From the NCBI GenBank assembly GCA_025210485.1, contig JAOARN010000147.1:1-57580 (forward strand): 57,580 nt of DNA. The letters are read 5' to 3'. The DNA comes from Marinifilaceae bacterium (GTDB lineage: Bacteria > Bacteroidota > Bacteroidia > Bacteroidales > Marinifilaceae). This document shows, in pieces, positions 7,845 to 17,615 of this stretch; the first letter of the stretch is position 1, and each line of letters opens with the position of its first letter. The position numbers and the translations under genes are program-made. The notes beneath the pieces are model-generated. The model was not told the DNA's origin and did no database searches. It was given only the letters and a program-made list of their open reading frames with translations.

Positions 7845-10670
7845 TTATAATAATTCAATTGGATGAAATACCTTTCTATTGGTTGCTTCATGTATTTGTT
7901 GTCTGCAGCTTGTTCCTGGTGCGCAAATAATTGAATCTTTTTCAGAATTTCGAACATATGGAAATAGAACTAATTCACCAATTTGCTGAGAAAGCTCGTA
8001 ATGTTCTTTCTCAAATCCAAAAGATCCTGCCATGCCACAACATCCAGACGGTATTTCACGAACATCATAATTGCAAAGTTTTAATAAATCGACACTATGT
8101 TTAACAGAAGCAAGTGATTTTTGATGACAATGCCCATGTATATAAACTTTACATCTAGAATGCTTCAATTTACTAATATCTATTTTATCTTCATTGATTT
8201 CTTTGATAAAAAACTCATCATATAATAAGCAGTTTTTAGCTAAATTGATAGAATCTTGTTGCAATTCGGGATCAACCAAATCAGGATACTCATCTCTAAA
8301 ACTCAGTATACATGATGGTTCAATGCCAATTAAAGGTGTTTTGTCTGAGATTATATTTGATAAAGCTTCAACATTTTTATTCGCTAATTTTTTTGCTTTT
8401 TTTACCAAACCTTTTGATAAGGATGTTCTTCCTGTTTCAAAATGTTTAGGAATTATTACTCTGTAGTTTAGCTTATTTAAAACATCAACAAGATGGATTC
8501 CTATTTCGGTTTCTGTGTAGCTGCTAAATTCATCGGCTAATAAATAAACAATTTTGTCGGAGTGAATATTTTCATTTTCTTTCACATATTTTTTTAGGCA
8601 TATTTTTGATAGTAATGGTAGTTTTCGTTCTGTTGCAAAACCTAAAACTTTCTTTATCAGTTTTGATGTAATTAAATTGTTTGCAGCCCAATTATATAAT
8701 CCGGGTATTTTTGAGAAAAAAGTTTGAATTTTTGCCAAATTAATTATTGATAAAACTCGAATTCCAATTTTGTTATTGTCATAATAATGTTGCATAAATT
8801 CAGCCTTGAATCTTGTTAGGTCAACATTTGAAGGGCATTCAGACTTGCAGGCTTTACATGATAAACATAAATCTAGTACTTCTTTTATTTCTTTCTGATT
8901 GAAAATATTTTCATCATATGGCTTTGAGATTAGTTCTCTTAGCATATTTGCCCTGGCTCTTGTGCTATTTAGTTCATCACCAGTTGCTTTAAAAGAAGGG
9001 CACATAGTGCCATTTGTTTTTTTTCTGCAATCACCCGAACCATTACATTGTTCGATAGCTGTCAACCAATTTTTTTGTGCTCTGTAATTAAAGTATGTCT
9101 CTATTTCTGGGCTTTTATAATCTCCATCATATCTTAAATTGCTATTCATTGCATCGGTGTCTATGATATTATGTTGATTAAAGATGTTGTCAGGATCAAA
9201 TGTATATTTAATTTGTTTGATAATATCATATATTTCTTTACCTAAAACAAGAGGTATGAATTCACCTCTTAGCCTACCATCTCCGTGCTCACCGCTGAGC
9301 GAACCTTTGTGTTTCTTTACGAGTTTTGCCGTTTTATGAGCTATTTCTCTAAATAATTCTTTATCCTTTGAGTTTTTTAAATTTAATATAGGTCTTAAGT
9401 GTAATTCACCCGATCCAATATGAGCATGATAGACGCAATTTAGCTTATATTCAGAAAGTAGCTTCTGAAAATCTTTCATGTATGCAGGTAGTCGTTTTGG
9501 ACTTACAGCTGTATCTTCAATCACAGAAACAGGTTTTGAGTCACCATCCATAGAACTGAGCAAACCCAAGCCAGCTTTTCGAAGATTCCATACCGATTTT
9601 GTTTTTTCGTTATAAACAACAGAGCTATAGCCAGTATAATTATTTTTACTTAAATCAATTTTGAGTTCTAGAATTTGATTGTTTAAGTCATCTAGATTTT
9701 CATGATTAAGCTCGATTATAAGAATAGCTTCAGGATTGTCCTTAATGAAGAATCTATTTTTATTTTGTTCAATATTATTCTTGCTTAGATCAAGTATTGT
9801 TTTATCCATTAATTCAACTGCAGAAACAGGATGTTTCAGAGCAATCAAATTTGCATTAAAAGCCTCTTCGAGACTTTTACAATGATAACAAACTAAGGCT
9901 TTATGTTTAGGAGAAAGAGCACAAAGAGAGAGCTTGATTTCAGTAATAAAACCAAGGGTTCCTTCCGAGCCACAAATCAATTTTGACAAATTGATTTTGT
10001 TTATATCTAATTCATCAATTGCATAAGCAGTATTTCTTCTTTTAACATCAGGTTCTGGGAATTCATTTTTTATTTTTTCAGCTATGCTTTTGTTTGTTAG
10101 AATTTCTATTACTTTACGATAAATATTTCCCTCTAGATTATCTTGAGCCATTTTTTCTCCCACACTCACTTTGTTCAGTTCCTCAAATAAAACAATATTG
10201 CCATCAGAAAGAATCATCTCCACCGCAAGACAATGATCTCTTGTAGCTCCATATTTAACAGAATGCAATCCACATGAATTATTTCCAACCATTCCGCCAA
10301 TACAGCATCTGTTTGCTGTAGAAGTTTCTGGTCCAAAGAATAAGCCATATCCAGCGAGATAGTTATTTAATTCTTCCAAAATTACCCCAGGTTCAACACG
10401 TACCCATTTTTCAGCTGTATTTAGTTCAATAATTTTATTTAAGTGTCTAGAGATATCTGCAACATATCCATTGCCAACAACCTGTCCTGCTAAAGATGTT
10501 CCTGCAGCTCTAGGAATTATATAAGAATTATGTTTTTTAATATTTGATATTAATTCTAGGATATCTTCCTTGTTTCTGGGGAAACAAACAGCTTTAGGTT
10601 TTACTCTATATGCAGAGGCATCTGTTGAATAGGCAATTCTGTGTTTTTTATCAGTGTAGATTTTCATCAA
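7845..10670 (-). CDS. FAD-linked oxidase / Fe-S oxidoreductase fusion (D-lactate or 2-hydroxyacid dehydrogenase type, YdiJ-like)
   Basis: Predicted flavin and iron-sulfur dehydrogenase of 2-hydroxyacids such as D-lactate. In order: an FAD-binding type 4 domain (about residues 25-240; PRAAGTSLAGQ near 53-63, GGMVGNNSCG near 125-134), an FAD-linked oxidase C-terminal domain (about 260-515; HIGSGELHLRP, GSLSGEHGDGR), a cysteine-bearing linker near 540-560, a CLSCKACKSECP ferredoxin-like cluster near 600, and a C-terminal cysteine-rich domain with SGCCGMAGSFG near 875-883. GlcD-like and GlcF-like parts are thus fused in one chain of 941 residues, close to the YdiJ family length. No signal peptide is seen. 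Substrate cannot be fixed from sequence. A -7-like element (CAAAATTA read on the plus strand) lies at 10691-10698, without a clear -33. Confidence 0.9.
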   Translation of the reverse strand: MMKIYTDKKHRIAYSTDASAYRVKPKAVCFPRNKEDILELISNIKKHNSYIIPRAAGTSLAGQVVGNGYVADISRHLNKIIELNTAEKWVRVEPGVILEELNNYLAGYGLFFGPETSTANRCCIGGMVGNNSCGLHSVKYGATRDHCLAVEMILSDGNIVLFEELNKVSVGEKMAQDNLEGNIYRKVIEILTNKSIAEKIKNEFPEPDVKRRNTAYAIDELDINKINLSKLICGSEGTLGFITEIKLSLCALSPKHKALVCYHCKSLEEAFNANLIALKHPVSAVELMDKTILDLSKNNIEQNKNRFFIKDNPEAILIIELNHENLDDLNNQILELKIDLSKNNYTGYSSVVYNEKTKSVWNLRKAGLGLLSSMDGDSKPVSVIEDTAVSPKRLPAYMKDFQKLLSEYKLNCVYHAHIGSGELHLRPILNLKNSKDKELFREIAHKTAKLVKKHKGSLSGEHGDGRLRGEFIPLVLGKEIYDIIKQIKYTFDPDNIFNQHNIIDTDAMNSNLRYDGDYKSPEIETYFNYRAQKNWLTAIEQCNGSGDCRKKTNGTMCPSFKATGDELNSTRARANMLRELISKPYDENIFNQKEIKEVLDLCLSCKACKSECPSNVDLTRFKAEFMQHYYDNNKIGIRVLSIINLAKIQTFFSKIPGLYNWAANNLITSKLIKKVLGFATERKLPLLSKICLKKYVKENENIHSDKIVYLLADEFSSYTETEIGIHLVDVLNKLNYRVIIPKHFETGRTSLSKGLVKKAKKLANKNVEALSNIISDKTPLIGIEPSCILSFRDEYPDLVDPELQQDSINLAKNCLLYDEFFIKEINEDKIDISKLKHSRCKVYIHGHCHQKSLASVKHSVDLLKLCNYDVREIPSGCCGMAGSFGFEKEHYELSQQIGELVLFPYVRNSEKDSIICAPGTSCRQQIHEATNRKVFHPIELL

Positions 10671-10954
10671 GATATGTTTTTATTATTGAACAAAATTAGT
10701 GGATAAATTTTGAAAACAGAATAAAATGAAAAAATCAAATGACTTTACTAGTTATGGTTTAAGAAAAGTTAAGAAATATATACTTGGTTCGTCGAAAATA
10801 ATCAAATATTGTTGAATATAATTTAAAATTCTTAATCGATTATATTTTGGAAAAACGATATTGTTAAACTAACTTAGTTCTGAATAAATATAAATTCTAG
10901 TATAATTAGAATTAAGAATTATACTCATATAGTAACCGAAAAAAACAACAAGAA

Positions 10955-11509
10955 ATGTCAAAATTTAAGGTATATACAAAAACAGGAGATAAGGGAAAGA
11001 CAAGTTTAATAGGAGGAACAAGAGTAGATAAATTTGATTTACGTTTGCATTCGTATGGTACAGTAGATGAGCTAAACTCGCATGTTGGTCTTATTTATTC
11101 AGAGCTTGAAGATAAAGAATTAAAAAAAGAACTGCTTTTTATTCAGAATAAACTTTTTGTTGTGGGGTCCGTATTGGCAACGGATACAGAGAAGTCTGAT
11201 ATGCATAAAAAAATGTTTGTAAAGGCTGAGGATATTGAACTTTTAGAGAAAGCTATAGATAAAATGGATGAGGAACTTCCAGAATTAGATAGTTTTATTC
11301 TTCCAGGGGGAAGTAGAGTGGGCTCTTTTTGTCATATTGCTCGTACGGTATGTCGACGAGCAGAGCGCAATGCATTAGAATTAAGTCAATCAGTGGAGAT
11401 AGATCCGATCTTGTTGAAATTCCTAAACAGATTATCTGACTATTTATTTGTTCTTTCGCGCAAGCTATTAAATGATGCGGGAGTACCTGAGATAAAATGG
11501 TTAACTTAA
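10955..11509 (+). CDS. Cob(I)alamin adenosyltransferase, PduO type
   Basis: Transfers the adenosyl group of ATP to cob(I)alamin to form adenosylcobalamin, the cofactor of methylmalonyl-CoA mutase and similar enzymes. The PduO-type ATP-binding signature TKTGDKGKTSLIGG lies at residues 8-21. The conserved RTVCRRAER is at 130-138 and LNRLSDYLFVLSR near 158-170. Length (184 aa) fits. Divergent from the 941-residue oxidoreductase across about 285 nt. I looked for a cobalamin riboswitch upstream and saw none. The next gene has its own promoter. Confidence 0.95.
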   Translation: MSKFKVYTKTGDKGKTSLIGGTRVDKFDLRLHSYGTVDELNSHVGLIYSELEDKELKKELLFIQNKLFVVGSVLATDTEKSDMHKKMFVKAEDIELLEKAIDKMDEELPELDSFILPGGSRVGSFCHIARTVCRRAERNALELSQSVEIDPILLKFLNRLSDYLFVLSRKLLNDAGVPEIKWLT

Positions 11510-11510
11510 C

Positions 11511-11540
11511 TTGTAAATTAAAAAAAAAAAATTATATTCG
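11511..11540 (+). promoter_or_regulatory. Promoter for the DUF2795 gene
   Basis: TTG at 11511-11513, 19-nt spacer made mostly of A, then TATATTCG at 11533-11540. It differs from TAnnTTTG by one base. The predicted start of transcription is about 28 nt before the ATG at 11575, a typical leader. Confidence 0.55.
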
Positions 11541-11574
11541 CAGCTAAATCAAAAATCAAAATTTTTAAAGACAT

Positions 11575-11796
11575 ATGTATTGGACATTAGAATTAGCATC
11601 TCGCTTAGAGGATGCTCCCTGGCCGGCTACAAAGGATGAACTTATTGATTTTGGAATCAGGAGTGGAGCTCCTCTAGAAGTAATCGAAAACCTACAAGAG
11701 ATTGAGGATGAGCATGAAGTTTTCGAAAGCATCGAGGATATCTGGCCAGATTATCCAAGTAAAGAAGATTTTTTCTTTAATGAAGATGAATACTAA
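11575..11796 (+). CDS. DUF2795 domain protein, 73 residues
   Basis: A small, very acidic protein. The core WPATKDELIDFGIRSGAPLEVIENLQEI fits DUF2795, a short helical domain widespread in Bacteroidota and actinobacteria whose function is unknown. The C-terminal third is rich in Asp, Glu and aromatic residues (IEDIWPDYPSKEDFFF). It is preceded by its own promoter and followed by more than 500 nt of non-coding DNA, so it is probably monocistronic. Confidence 0.85.
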   Translation: MYWTLELASRLEDAPWPATKDELIDFGIRSGAPLEVIENLQEIEDEHEVFESIEDIWPDYPSKEDFFFNEDEY

Positions 11797-12320
11797 AATG
11801 TATTGAGTTTAGGATATATCTAAACCCTGTTTTATTTTAGTAAAAAAAGAAGTCGCTTTTTAGATGATACTATGCTAATTATATTGGCGTAGTATTATTT
11901 TTATATACACTGCTGTTTAATAATAGTAAAACTATGTTTTCTGTTTTGATTTAATAAAATTGAATTTTAAGTTAATTAAAACAGAGGTCTAATTGAACAT
12001 ATTGTAAGTTTGATTCTAGCAAGATACTTTTATTGAGATTAACTAAAGAATAAGTTCACAAAAAGATGATTTAATCTATGTTTCTTATATTTAGATTGTT
12101 TTAAAGCTTTTAGTAGAATCTTGTTTTTAGAGGTATTTTATATTATGATGTTTTTTAGCATCTGGTTTTTGTCGTATTCGATTTTAATGAGAGATTCAAT
12201 TTTTCATAATCATTTTAAATAGGGGTGGATTTTATAATATTTTCCTAAAATATTATTGTATATATTCATATTTTTTTATTTTTGGAGGCATAACGAAAAT
12301 AAATTAAAATTTATTTAAAA
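11797..12320. other. Non-coding interval before the PUR gene
   Basis: AT-rich DNA of 524 nt with no credible coding frame or RNA gene seen. The only element I can support is the promoter at 12256-12284 next to the downstream gene. Confidence 0.6.
12256..12284 (+). promoter_or_regulatory. Promoter for the PUR-family gene
   Basis: TTG at 12256-12258, 18-nt spacer, TATTTTTG at 12277-12284. This is a full match to TAnnTTTG. Transcription would begin about 30 nt before the ATG at 12321. Confidence 0.6.
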
Positions 12321-12701
12321 ATGGAAGGTAACGAAAAAAATGAAGGATTTGATAGAAATAACAGAGATGAGATTTTCTCAGTCTCAGTTAGAGCAGGTAA
12401 AAGGACTTATTTTTTTGATGTAAAATCCACTAAGAAAGACGACTATTATTTGACAATAACAGAAAGTAAAAAGCGTTTTGATAAGGATGGTAATTTTACA
12501 TTTGAAAAGCACAAAATATTCTTGTATAAAGAGGATTTTGATAAGTTTTCAAATGGGTTAGAAGAAGCTCTTAGTTTTATAAAAGATTATAACAAAGAAA
12601 AGATGCTTGGTGACGATGAATCCGGATACGACTCTTCCGAATCAGAAGAATTAAACCCAGCTGAATTTATGAATGTTGAGTTTGAAGATTTAGCTAACTA
12701 A
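12321..12701 (+). CDS. PUR family DNA/RNA-binding protein (DUF3276)
   Basis: Matches the DUF3276 family of Bacteroidota, a single PUR-alpha-like repeat that binds single-stranded nucleic acid in characterised relatives such as the Borrelia PUR protein. The core runs from about residue 15 to 95 (EIFSVSVRAGKRTYFFDVKS, then YLTITESKKRF, then HKIFLYKEDFDKF). The N-terminus is short and polar, and the C-terminus is acidic (DDESGYDSSESEE). It ends at a terminator shared with the convergent TPR-HTH gene. Its own target is unknown. Confidence 0.92.
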   Translation: MEGNEKNEGFDRNNRDEIFSVSVRAGKRTYFFDVKSTKKDDYYLTITESKKRFDKDGNFTFEKHKIFLYKEDFDKFSNGLEEALSFIKDYNKEKMLGDDESGYDSSESEELNPAEFMNVEFEDLAN

Positions 12702-12712
12702 AGAATACAAAA

Positions 12713-12738
12713 AAAGAGGAATTGTTAAATTCCTCTTT
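12713..12738. terminator. Bidirectional terminator between the PUR and TPR-HTH genes
   Basis: An 11-bp stem (AAAGAGGAATT against AATTCCTCTTT) with a GTTA loop, flanked by A and T runs, sits between two convergent stop codons. It can serve both strands. Confidence 0.85.
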
Positions 12739-12746
12739 TTTTGTGC

Positions 12747-14375
12747 CTATTTCTGAAGTAAATCAACTTCTACCTTCGTTGCATATTGACCTGGAGTGTA
12801 AGAAGTAATTTGCTTGAATGTTCTATAGAAGGATTCATTTGTTGAGAAACCGCATTTTGAATATATATCTGATAGTACATATTTATCATTAAGATTAACT
12901 TTTTCTTTTATCTGCTTTTTTGCTTCCTCTATTCGGTATTTATTTATAAAACCTTTAAAATTATCATTGCTATATTTTTTTATTGCCAAATACATATACT
13001 TCTTATTTGTGAAAAGTTTTCTTAGTAAATCTTCTTGATTTAATTGTGGGTTAAGGTATATCTTATCTTCTTCCATAAACTTTACTAGCTTTGTATATAT
13101 GATATAAAATTTATCCTTCTCAGTCAAAGAAGAACCAAATATCATATTGAAAAAATTTCGTATTTTTTTAGATTTCATAGTTTTTAGTTTTCTTGAAAAC
13201 CAAATTTTAATACTTTCTTTAACAATATCGAAGTATTTTACAATAAGTAAAATCAAAATGATGATAATTGCTATTGAGCATATTAAATAAATGGTTTTCC
13301 AATTTATATTATTTAGGTTTTTTTCAGTTTTTGGAGTTTGGTTTACTATATTTTCTGCTTTCTTTTTGTCTGTTTTTGTTTCATTTTCTAATATTAATCT
13401 TTCATGATAGTCTAGTGCTTTTTTAAAATCTCCTTTACTTTTATGTGTTTTATATAGTAAGGAGAAAAGCTTTTTATGTAATTCGATATTTTTTGTAAGA
13501 TTAAGTTTCCTAAGGATTGTGTCGCAGTATAACAGAGCTTTATTGTAATTTCCTTTTTTAAAGTTGTATTCACTCAAGCTACAAAGATTTTCAAGATATT
13601 TTTCAAGCCTATTATTTCTCTTTAGTAATTCTGTTGTTTTGATGAAGTTTTTTTTCCAGTTAATGCTATCTCCTTTTAGTAAATATGTTTCGGACAAAGA
13701 GTGATATGCTGAGATAATCAAAGAATTATTTTTAGTTTTTTTTGCCAGACTTATAGTCTTTGTGTAGTTTTCGATAGCATTATCGAAATATTGTAATTCA
13801 TTTTCTATCTCTGCCAGTTGAAATAGATCAATAGCCAGATTAAAGAAGTCTTCATTCTTTTTTGAATGATTTACTAATTTTTTATAATAGTCATAAGATA
13901 TTTTGTACTCTTCTAAGCTCATACTTATTTGACCTATCAAGTAGTATGACGTAATTAGTTCAGAGTCTATTGATTTCGAAGCTGCAAGTTCTGACGCTTT
14001 TATGGCAAATTTCAATGCTTTTTGTTTCTTATTTGATTTAAAGTATATGCGTGAAGCTAAATTATAACAAGCTGTAATGTCCTCTACTTTACTATTATTA
14101 TTTATAGAGCTTAGCGCTTGTGTTATATAGTATATTGCTGAATCGGCTTGTTTTATATGGGACTTTATTCTTGCTAGTTGGCTATAAGCATGAATGTTGT
14201 TGTATTTAGAATTGTTTTTATTATTTGTTAAACTTCGTTTTATTTGATCGAAACTATGGTTTAGATTATATTCCCTGTATAGCTTTTCAATTATTGTATC
14301 CTCTGAATTTGCTTTCTCTGAATGGATTAACAAAAAGAAGAAAATCGTAAATACTAAAAATTTCATTATCCTCAT
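12747..14375 (-). CDS. Membrane-anchored TPR protein with C-terminal AraC-type HTH domain
   Basis: A 542-residue regulator with an architecture common in Bacteroidota. An N-terminal signal or anchor (MKFLVFTIFFFLLIHSE) is followed by TPR-like helical repeats over about residues 30-340, a strongly hydrophobic segment near 358-382, and a cytoplasmic C-terminal region (about 440-530) with the two-helix-turn-helix pattern of AraC/XylS proteins (LSDIYSKCGFSTNESFYRTFKQ, cut here to its key part GFSTNESFYRTFKQITSYTP). It probably senses a periplasmic or protein ligand through the TPRs and acts on DNA from the membrane. ATG at 14375 and the one three codons later (MKFLVF) are both possible starts. 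Confidence 0.85.
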   Translation of the reverse strand: MRIMKFLVFTIFFFLLIHSEKANSEDTIIEKLYREYNLNHSFDQIKRSLTNNKNNSKYNNIHAYSQLARIKSHIKQADSAIYYITQALSSINNNSKVEDITACYNLASRIYFKSNKKQKALKFAIKASELAASKSIDSELITSYYLIGQISMSLEEYKISYDYYKKLVNHSKKNEDFFNLAIDLFQLAEIENELQYFDNAIENYTKTISLAKKTKNNSLIISAYHSLSETYLLKGDSINWKKNFIKTTELLKRNNRLEKYLENLCSLSEYNFKKGNYNKALLYCDTILRKLNLTKNIELHKKLFSLLYKTHKSKGDFKKALDYHERLILENETKTDKKKAENIVNQTPKTEKNLNNINWKTIYLICSIAIIIILILLIVKYFDIVKESIKIWFSRKLKTMKSKKIRNFFNMIFGSSLTEKDKFYIIYTKLVKFMEEDKIYLNPQLNQEDLLRKLFTNKKYMYLAIKKYSNDNFKGFINKYRIEEAKKQIKEKVNLNDKYVLSDIYSKCGFSTNESFYRTFKQITSYTPGQYATKVEVDLLQK

Positions 14376-14788
14376 ATCTTAACATTTTAGTAATTATTTA
14401 TTTTAAATAGCTGTTATAAACTAATTTACGAAAATTAAATTATATGCGCGAAATTTTTTTTTCGTTCAAATATGAAAAAAAATATAATTGTCTGAGAATA
14501 AGAGAAAAACCTGCCTGATTTTAGTTTACATAATCAAATAAATTAAATAATATCATGGAAAAATAAAAATATCACTAAGTTTAAAGTGTTCATATTTAGT
14601 TTGTTTAGGTTTGCTTTTATTAAAAATGTCAATAAGTTGCTAAAATGATAATGTTCATAATATATTATCATATTTTAAATAAATCTGATTCTTTATAATT
14701 TTATTGATAATTATTATAGTTATTTATATGTAAATATAATTCAGTAAATTAGATATCTATTTTCATAAAATAATTAAATGAAATTGTC
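14376..14788. other. Divergent intergenic region
   Basis: 413 nt of AT-rich DNA between the TPR-HTH gene and the thiolase-like gene. A TAGGTTTG -7-like match lies at 14606-14613 on the plus strand, but no -33 partner is evident. No coding frame or RNA gene was seen. Confidence 0.5.
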
Positions 14789-15997
14789 ATGAGATCAAAG
14801 GTTTTTATTGCAGGTACTTATAATTCTATCTGTATGGGGCAGGGTAGGGATGAGTTTAATTTAAATTACAAACCCAAAACTTTACTTGCTTATATGGAAG
14901 AGCTTGTAAATGGTGTTTCTACATTTTTACCTAGTCTAGATATGATTGATGAGGCTGTTGTTGGTAATTTTATGTCTACTCTTTATAATAAACAAGCTAA
15001 TTTGGCTGCTTTTATACCTGCTGCAAATAAAAAGCTAGAATCTATCCCTGTTACAAGTGTCGAGGGAGCTTGTGCTTCTGGAGGATTAGCATTGACGACA
15101 GCTATAAAATCGATTTTATCCGAAACTTCTGATGTTGTTTTAGTACTTGGGCTTGAGATTCAAAATACTGTAGCTGCAATTTATGGAGCAGATTACTTGG
15201 CATATGCTGCAGATAATAGTAAACGAAAATCATCCTTGGTCCACTATTTCCCTAGTGTTTTTTCAGATCGATATGAATCTTATAAAAAGAATGTGGATGT
15301 CGAGATCTTGAACAAAGCAATGGTCGAATGGTATTATAATGCAATTACCAATGCACGTGAATGCGAGAAGGCTCAAGAATATCATAATACAATTAAAGAT
15401 TTGAGAAATTTTGCAAATACATCTCCTAATCCCAAATTCACAAAAAATTTGAATTATCAAAGCTGTTCAAAGATTTCTGATGCTGGTTCTGCTGTATTAT
15501 TATGTTCTGAGAAAGGACTAGATAAAATTAAGAATTGTAGAAAAATAATTGAAATAGCTGGTTTTGGATTGGCTGTGAGTTCTATTAAAGATAAACCAAC
15601 AGACTATTCTCAAATGTTAAATTCTCAAATTGCAGTTGAGCGAAGTTTCGAAATGGCTTCAATTTCGCCTAATTTATTGTCCTTAGTCGAATTGCATGAT
15701 TGTTTTTCTATTGCTGGGATAATGCAATTAGAGGCTATTGGAATAAGTTCAAAATATAAAGCATGTGATTATATTCTGGAGAAAGGGATCTCAAAAACAT
15801 CAGTATTGCCTATTAATTATTCTGGAGGCTTAATTGGTTGGGGACATCCTGTTGGTGCTACAGGAGTTAGGCAGGCAGTTAGTATTTATGATTACTTTAA
15901 TTCAAATAGTAATCATAAAAATGATCAATATGCTCTTTCTTTAAATATGGGAGGAGATGATAAAATAGCAGTTTCTATTGTGTATAAGAATATATAA
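14789..15997 (+). CDS. Thiolase-like acyl-CoA acetyltransferase (SCP2-thiolase group)
   Basis: Thiolase fold of 402 residues. The nucleophile cysteine is Cys95 in VEGACASGG. The second active-site region NYSGGLIGWGHPVGATG contains the conserved GHPxGATG, and ELHDCFSIAGIMQLEAIG resembles the substrate-binding segment of sterol-carrier-type thiolases. Expected activity is thiolytic cleavage or Claisen condensation of acyl-CoA, but members of this subgroup are poorly characterised and some are non-decarboxylating condensing partners. No fatty-acid oxidation genes are adjacent. It leads a same-strand run (DUF2851, K+ channel, ZIP transporter) with sizeable gaps, so an operon is uncertain. Confidence 0.85.
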   Translation: MRSKVFIAGTYNSICMGQGRDEFNLNYKPKTLLAYMEELVNGVSTFLPSLDMIDEAVVGNFMSTLYNKQANLAAFIPAANKKLESIPVTSVEGACASGGLALTTAIKSILSETSDVVLVLGLEIQNTVAAIYGADYLAYAADNSKRKSSLVHYFPSVFSDRYESYKKNVDVEILNKAMVEWYYNAITNARECEKAQEYHNTIKDLRNFANTSPNPKFTKNLNYQSCSKISDAGSAVLLCSEKGLDKIKNCRKIIEIAGFGLAVSSIKDKPTDYSQMLNSQIAVERSFEMASISPNLLSLVELHDCFSIAGIMQLEAIGISSKYKACDYILEKGISKTSVLPINYSGGLIGWGHPVGATGVRQAVSIYDYFNSNSNHKNDQYALSLNMGGDDKIAVSIVYKNI

Positions 15998-16108
15998 TCT
16001 GCAAAATAAAAATTTCCAATAAATTTGATTCGGCTGTAACTTTTGTTAATAATCTAAGTATAAGTTATTATGATACTTACAATCTAGTGTAATAAAAGTT
16101 GTTATGTT

Positions 16109-17419
16109 ATGGAGAAAAATACATCTATTACAGCAAAGATAAAGGAAGACTTTTTGCATTTTATTTGGAAACAAGAACTTTTTTTGAATAAAGAGTTTAT
16201 TACAGGAAAAGGCGAAAGAATTGAAATTGTTGATGTAGGGAAACATAATCATAGTTCAGGCCCTGATTTTGCAGATGCGAAAGTCATGATATCTGGAACA
16301 TTGTGGTGTGGTAATGTAGAGATACATATAAAATCTTCGCATTGGAATCAGCATAAACATTACAATAATCCAGCTTATAATAATGTGATTTTACATGTAG
16401 TATTAGAAGATGATGTAGATGTTTTTACTAATAGTAATAGATTGTTGCCAAATTTTGTTCTGAGTATTGATGGTAATTATATTGATAAGTATGTAGAATT
16501 GATGGAATCTGAATCTTGGGTTCCTTGTTCTGATAGTATCAGTCAGATAAATAACTTTTTTGTTAAATCATGGATAAGTAGATTGTCTATAGAAAGACTG
16601 ATGGATAAATCAGGGCAGATAAAACAACTGCTTGTTAAAAATAAAAATAACTGGGAGTCAACTTTTTATCAATTAGTAGCACAGTATTTTGGTTCTGATC
16701 TTAACTCGCAAGCTTTTTTGATGTTAGCTAAGTCGCTACCCCTTAATATTTTGGCTCGGCATAAAAATTCTTTTATGAGTATAGAGGCTTTGTTGTTTGG
16801 TCAGGCTGGTTTTTTAAATGAAAATATTGATGATAAATATTATTCACAGTTAAGGTCGGAGTATCGCTTTCTAAAAAGGAAGTATAGTTTGAATTCATTA
16901 TTACCAGAAATGTGGAAATGGGGAAGATTAAGACCGTCAAACTTTCCTCATATTCGAGTTGCCCAATTTGCAAATCTTATATTTAAATCAAATAAGTTGT
17001 TTTCAAAGATATTGGAGTTGGAATCTGTTTCTAAGATAATACCTTTGTTTGAATCAGAAGCATCAGAATACTGGAATACACATTATAGGTTTGGAAAAGA
17101 ATCTAAATATAAAAAGAAAATTTTGGGTTTAAATACTATTAATTCATTATTAATAAATTCGGTATTTCCTATATTACAATATTATTCCAATTTTTATGGT
17201 AAACCTTTAATGTCTGAAAGAGTGATTGGGTTTTTAGAAAATCTGCCAGCTGAGAATAATTCTGTTATTAGAAGTTGGTCTTCGGTAGGAATTATTGCAA
17301 AAACCGCATTTCAAACTCAGGCTTTACTCCAATTAAAATATAATTATTGTAACTCATATAGATGTGTTGAGTGTGAATTGGGAAATAGGATTATTCGACT
17401 TAAATCAGATACAAACTAG
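16109..17419 (+). CDS. DUF2851 family protein
   Basis: A 436-residue cytoplasmic protein. The N-terminal region HNHSSGPDFADAKVMISGTLWCGNVEIHIKSSHW (its core is SGPDFADAKV followed by GNVEIHIKSSHW) is the hallmark of DUF2851, a family found mainly in Bacteroidota. The C-terminus has a CxxxxC-type pair (RCVECELG). The GPDFxxA/GxVEIH pattern looks like a nuclease-type beta core, which I offer only as an impression. No partner is evident from the neighbours. Confidence 0.85.
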   Translation: MEKNTSITAKIKEDFLHFIWKQELFLNKEFITGKGERIEIVDVGKHNHSSGPDFADAKVMISGTLWCGNVEIHIKSSHWNQHKHYNNPAYNNVILHVVLEDDVDVFTNSNRLLPNFVLSIDGNYIDKYVELMESESWVPCSDSISQINNFFVKSWISRLSIERLMDKSGQIKQLLVKNKNNWESTFYQLVAQYFGSDLNSQAFLMLAKSLPLNILARHKNSFMSIEALLFGQAGFLNENIDDKYYSQLRSEYRFLKRKYSLNSLLPEMWKWGRLRPSNFPHIRVAQFANLIFKSNKLFSKILELESVSKIIPLFESEASEYWNTHYRFGKESKYKKKILGLNTINSLLINSVFPILQYYSNFYGKPLMSERVIGFLENLPAENNSVIRSWSSVGIIAKTAFQTQALLQLKYNYCNSYRCVECELGNRIIRLKSDTN

Positions 17420-17615
17420 CTTGTATTATCATAATAATAGAAATACCATTACTTTAATTAATTACTGTATTTTATAGTTAATTATAAGAACTATATGTTT
17501 TATCACAAATTCTAAATAAGTGAATTATATTCTTTATATTTATTGTTAATATATTTTTTTAGTTATTTTGCATAATTGTAATATTTTTTTTGATTGTTAT
17601 TTTGTTGTTTCTCGT

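Noticed and set aside
10671..10954. Cobalamin riboswitch upstream of the adenosyltransferase gene
   Set aside because: I looked for the B12-box and the conserved core and saw neither. The interval is short and AT-rich.
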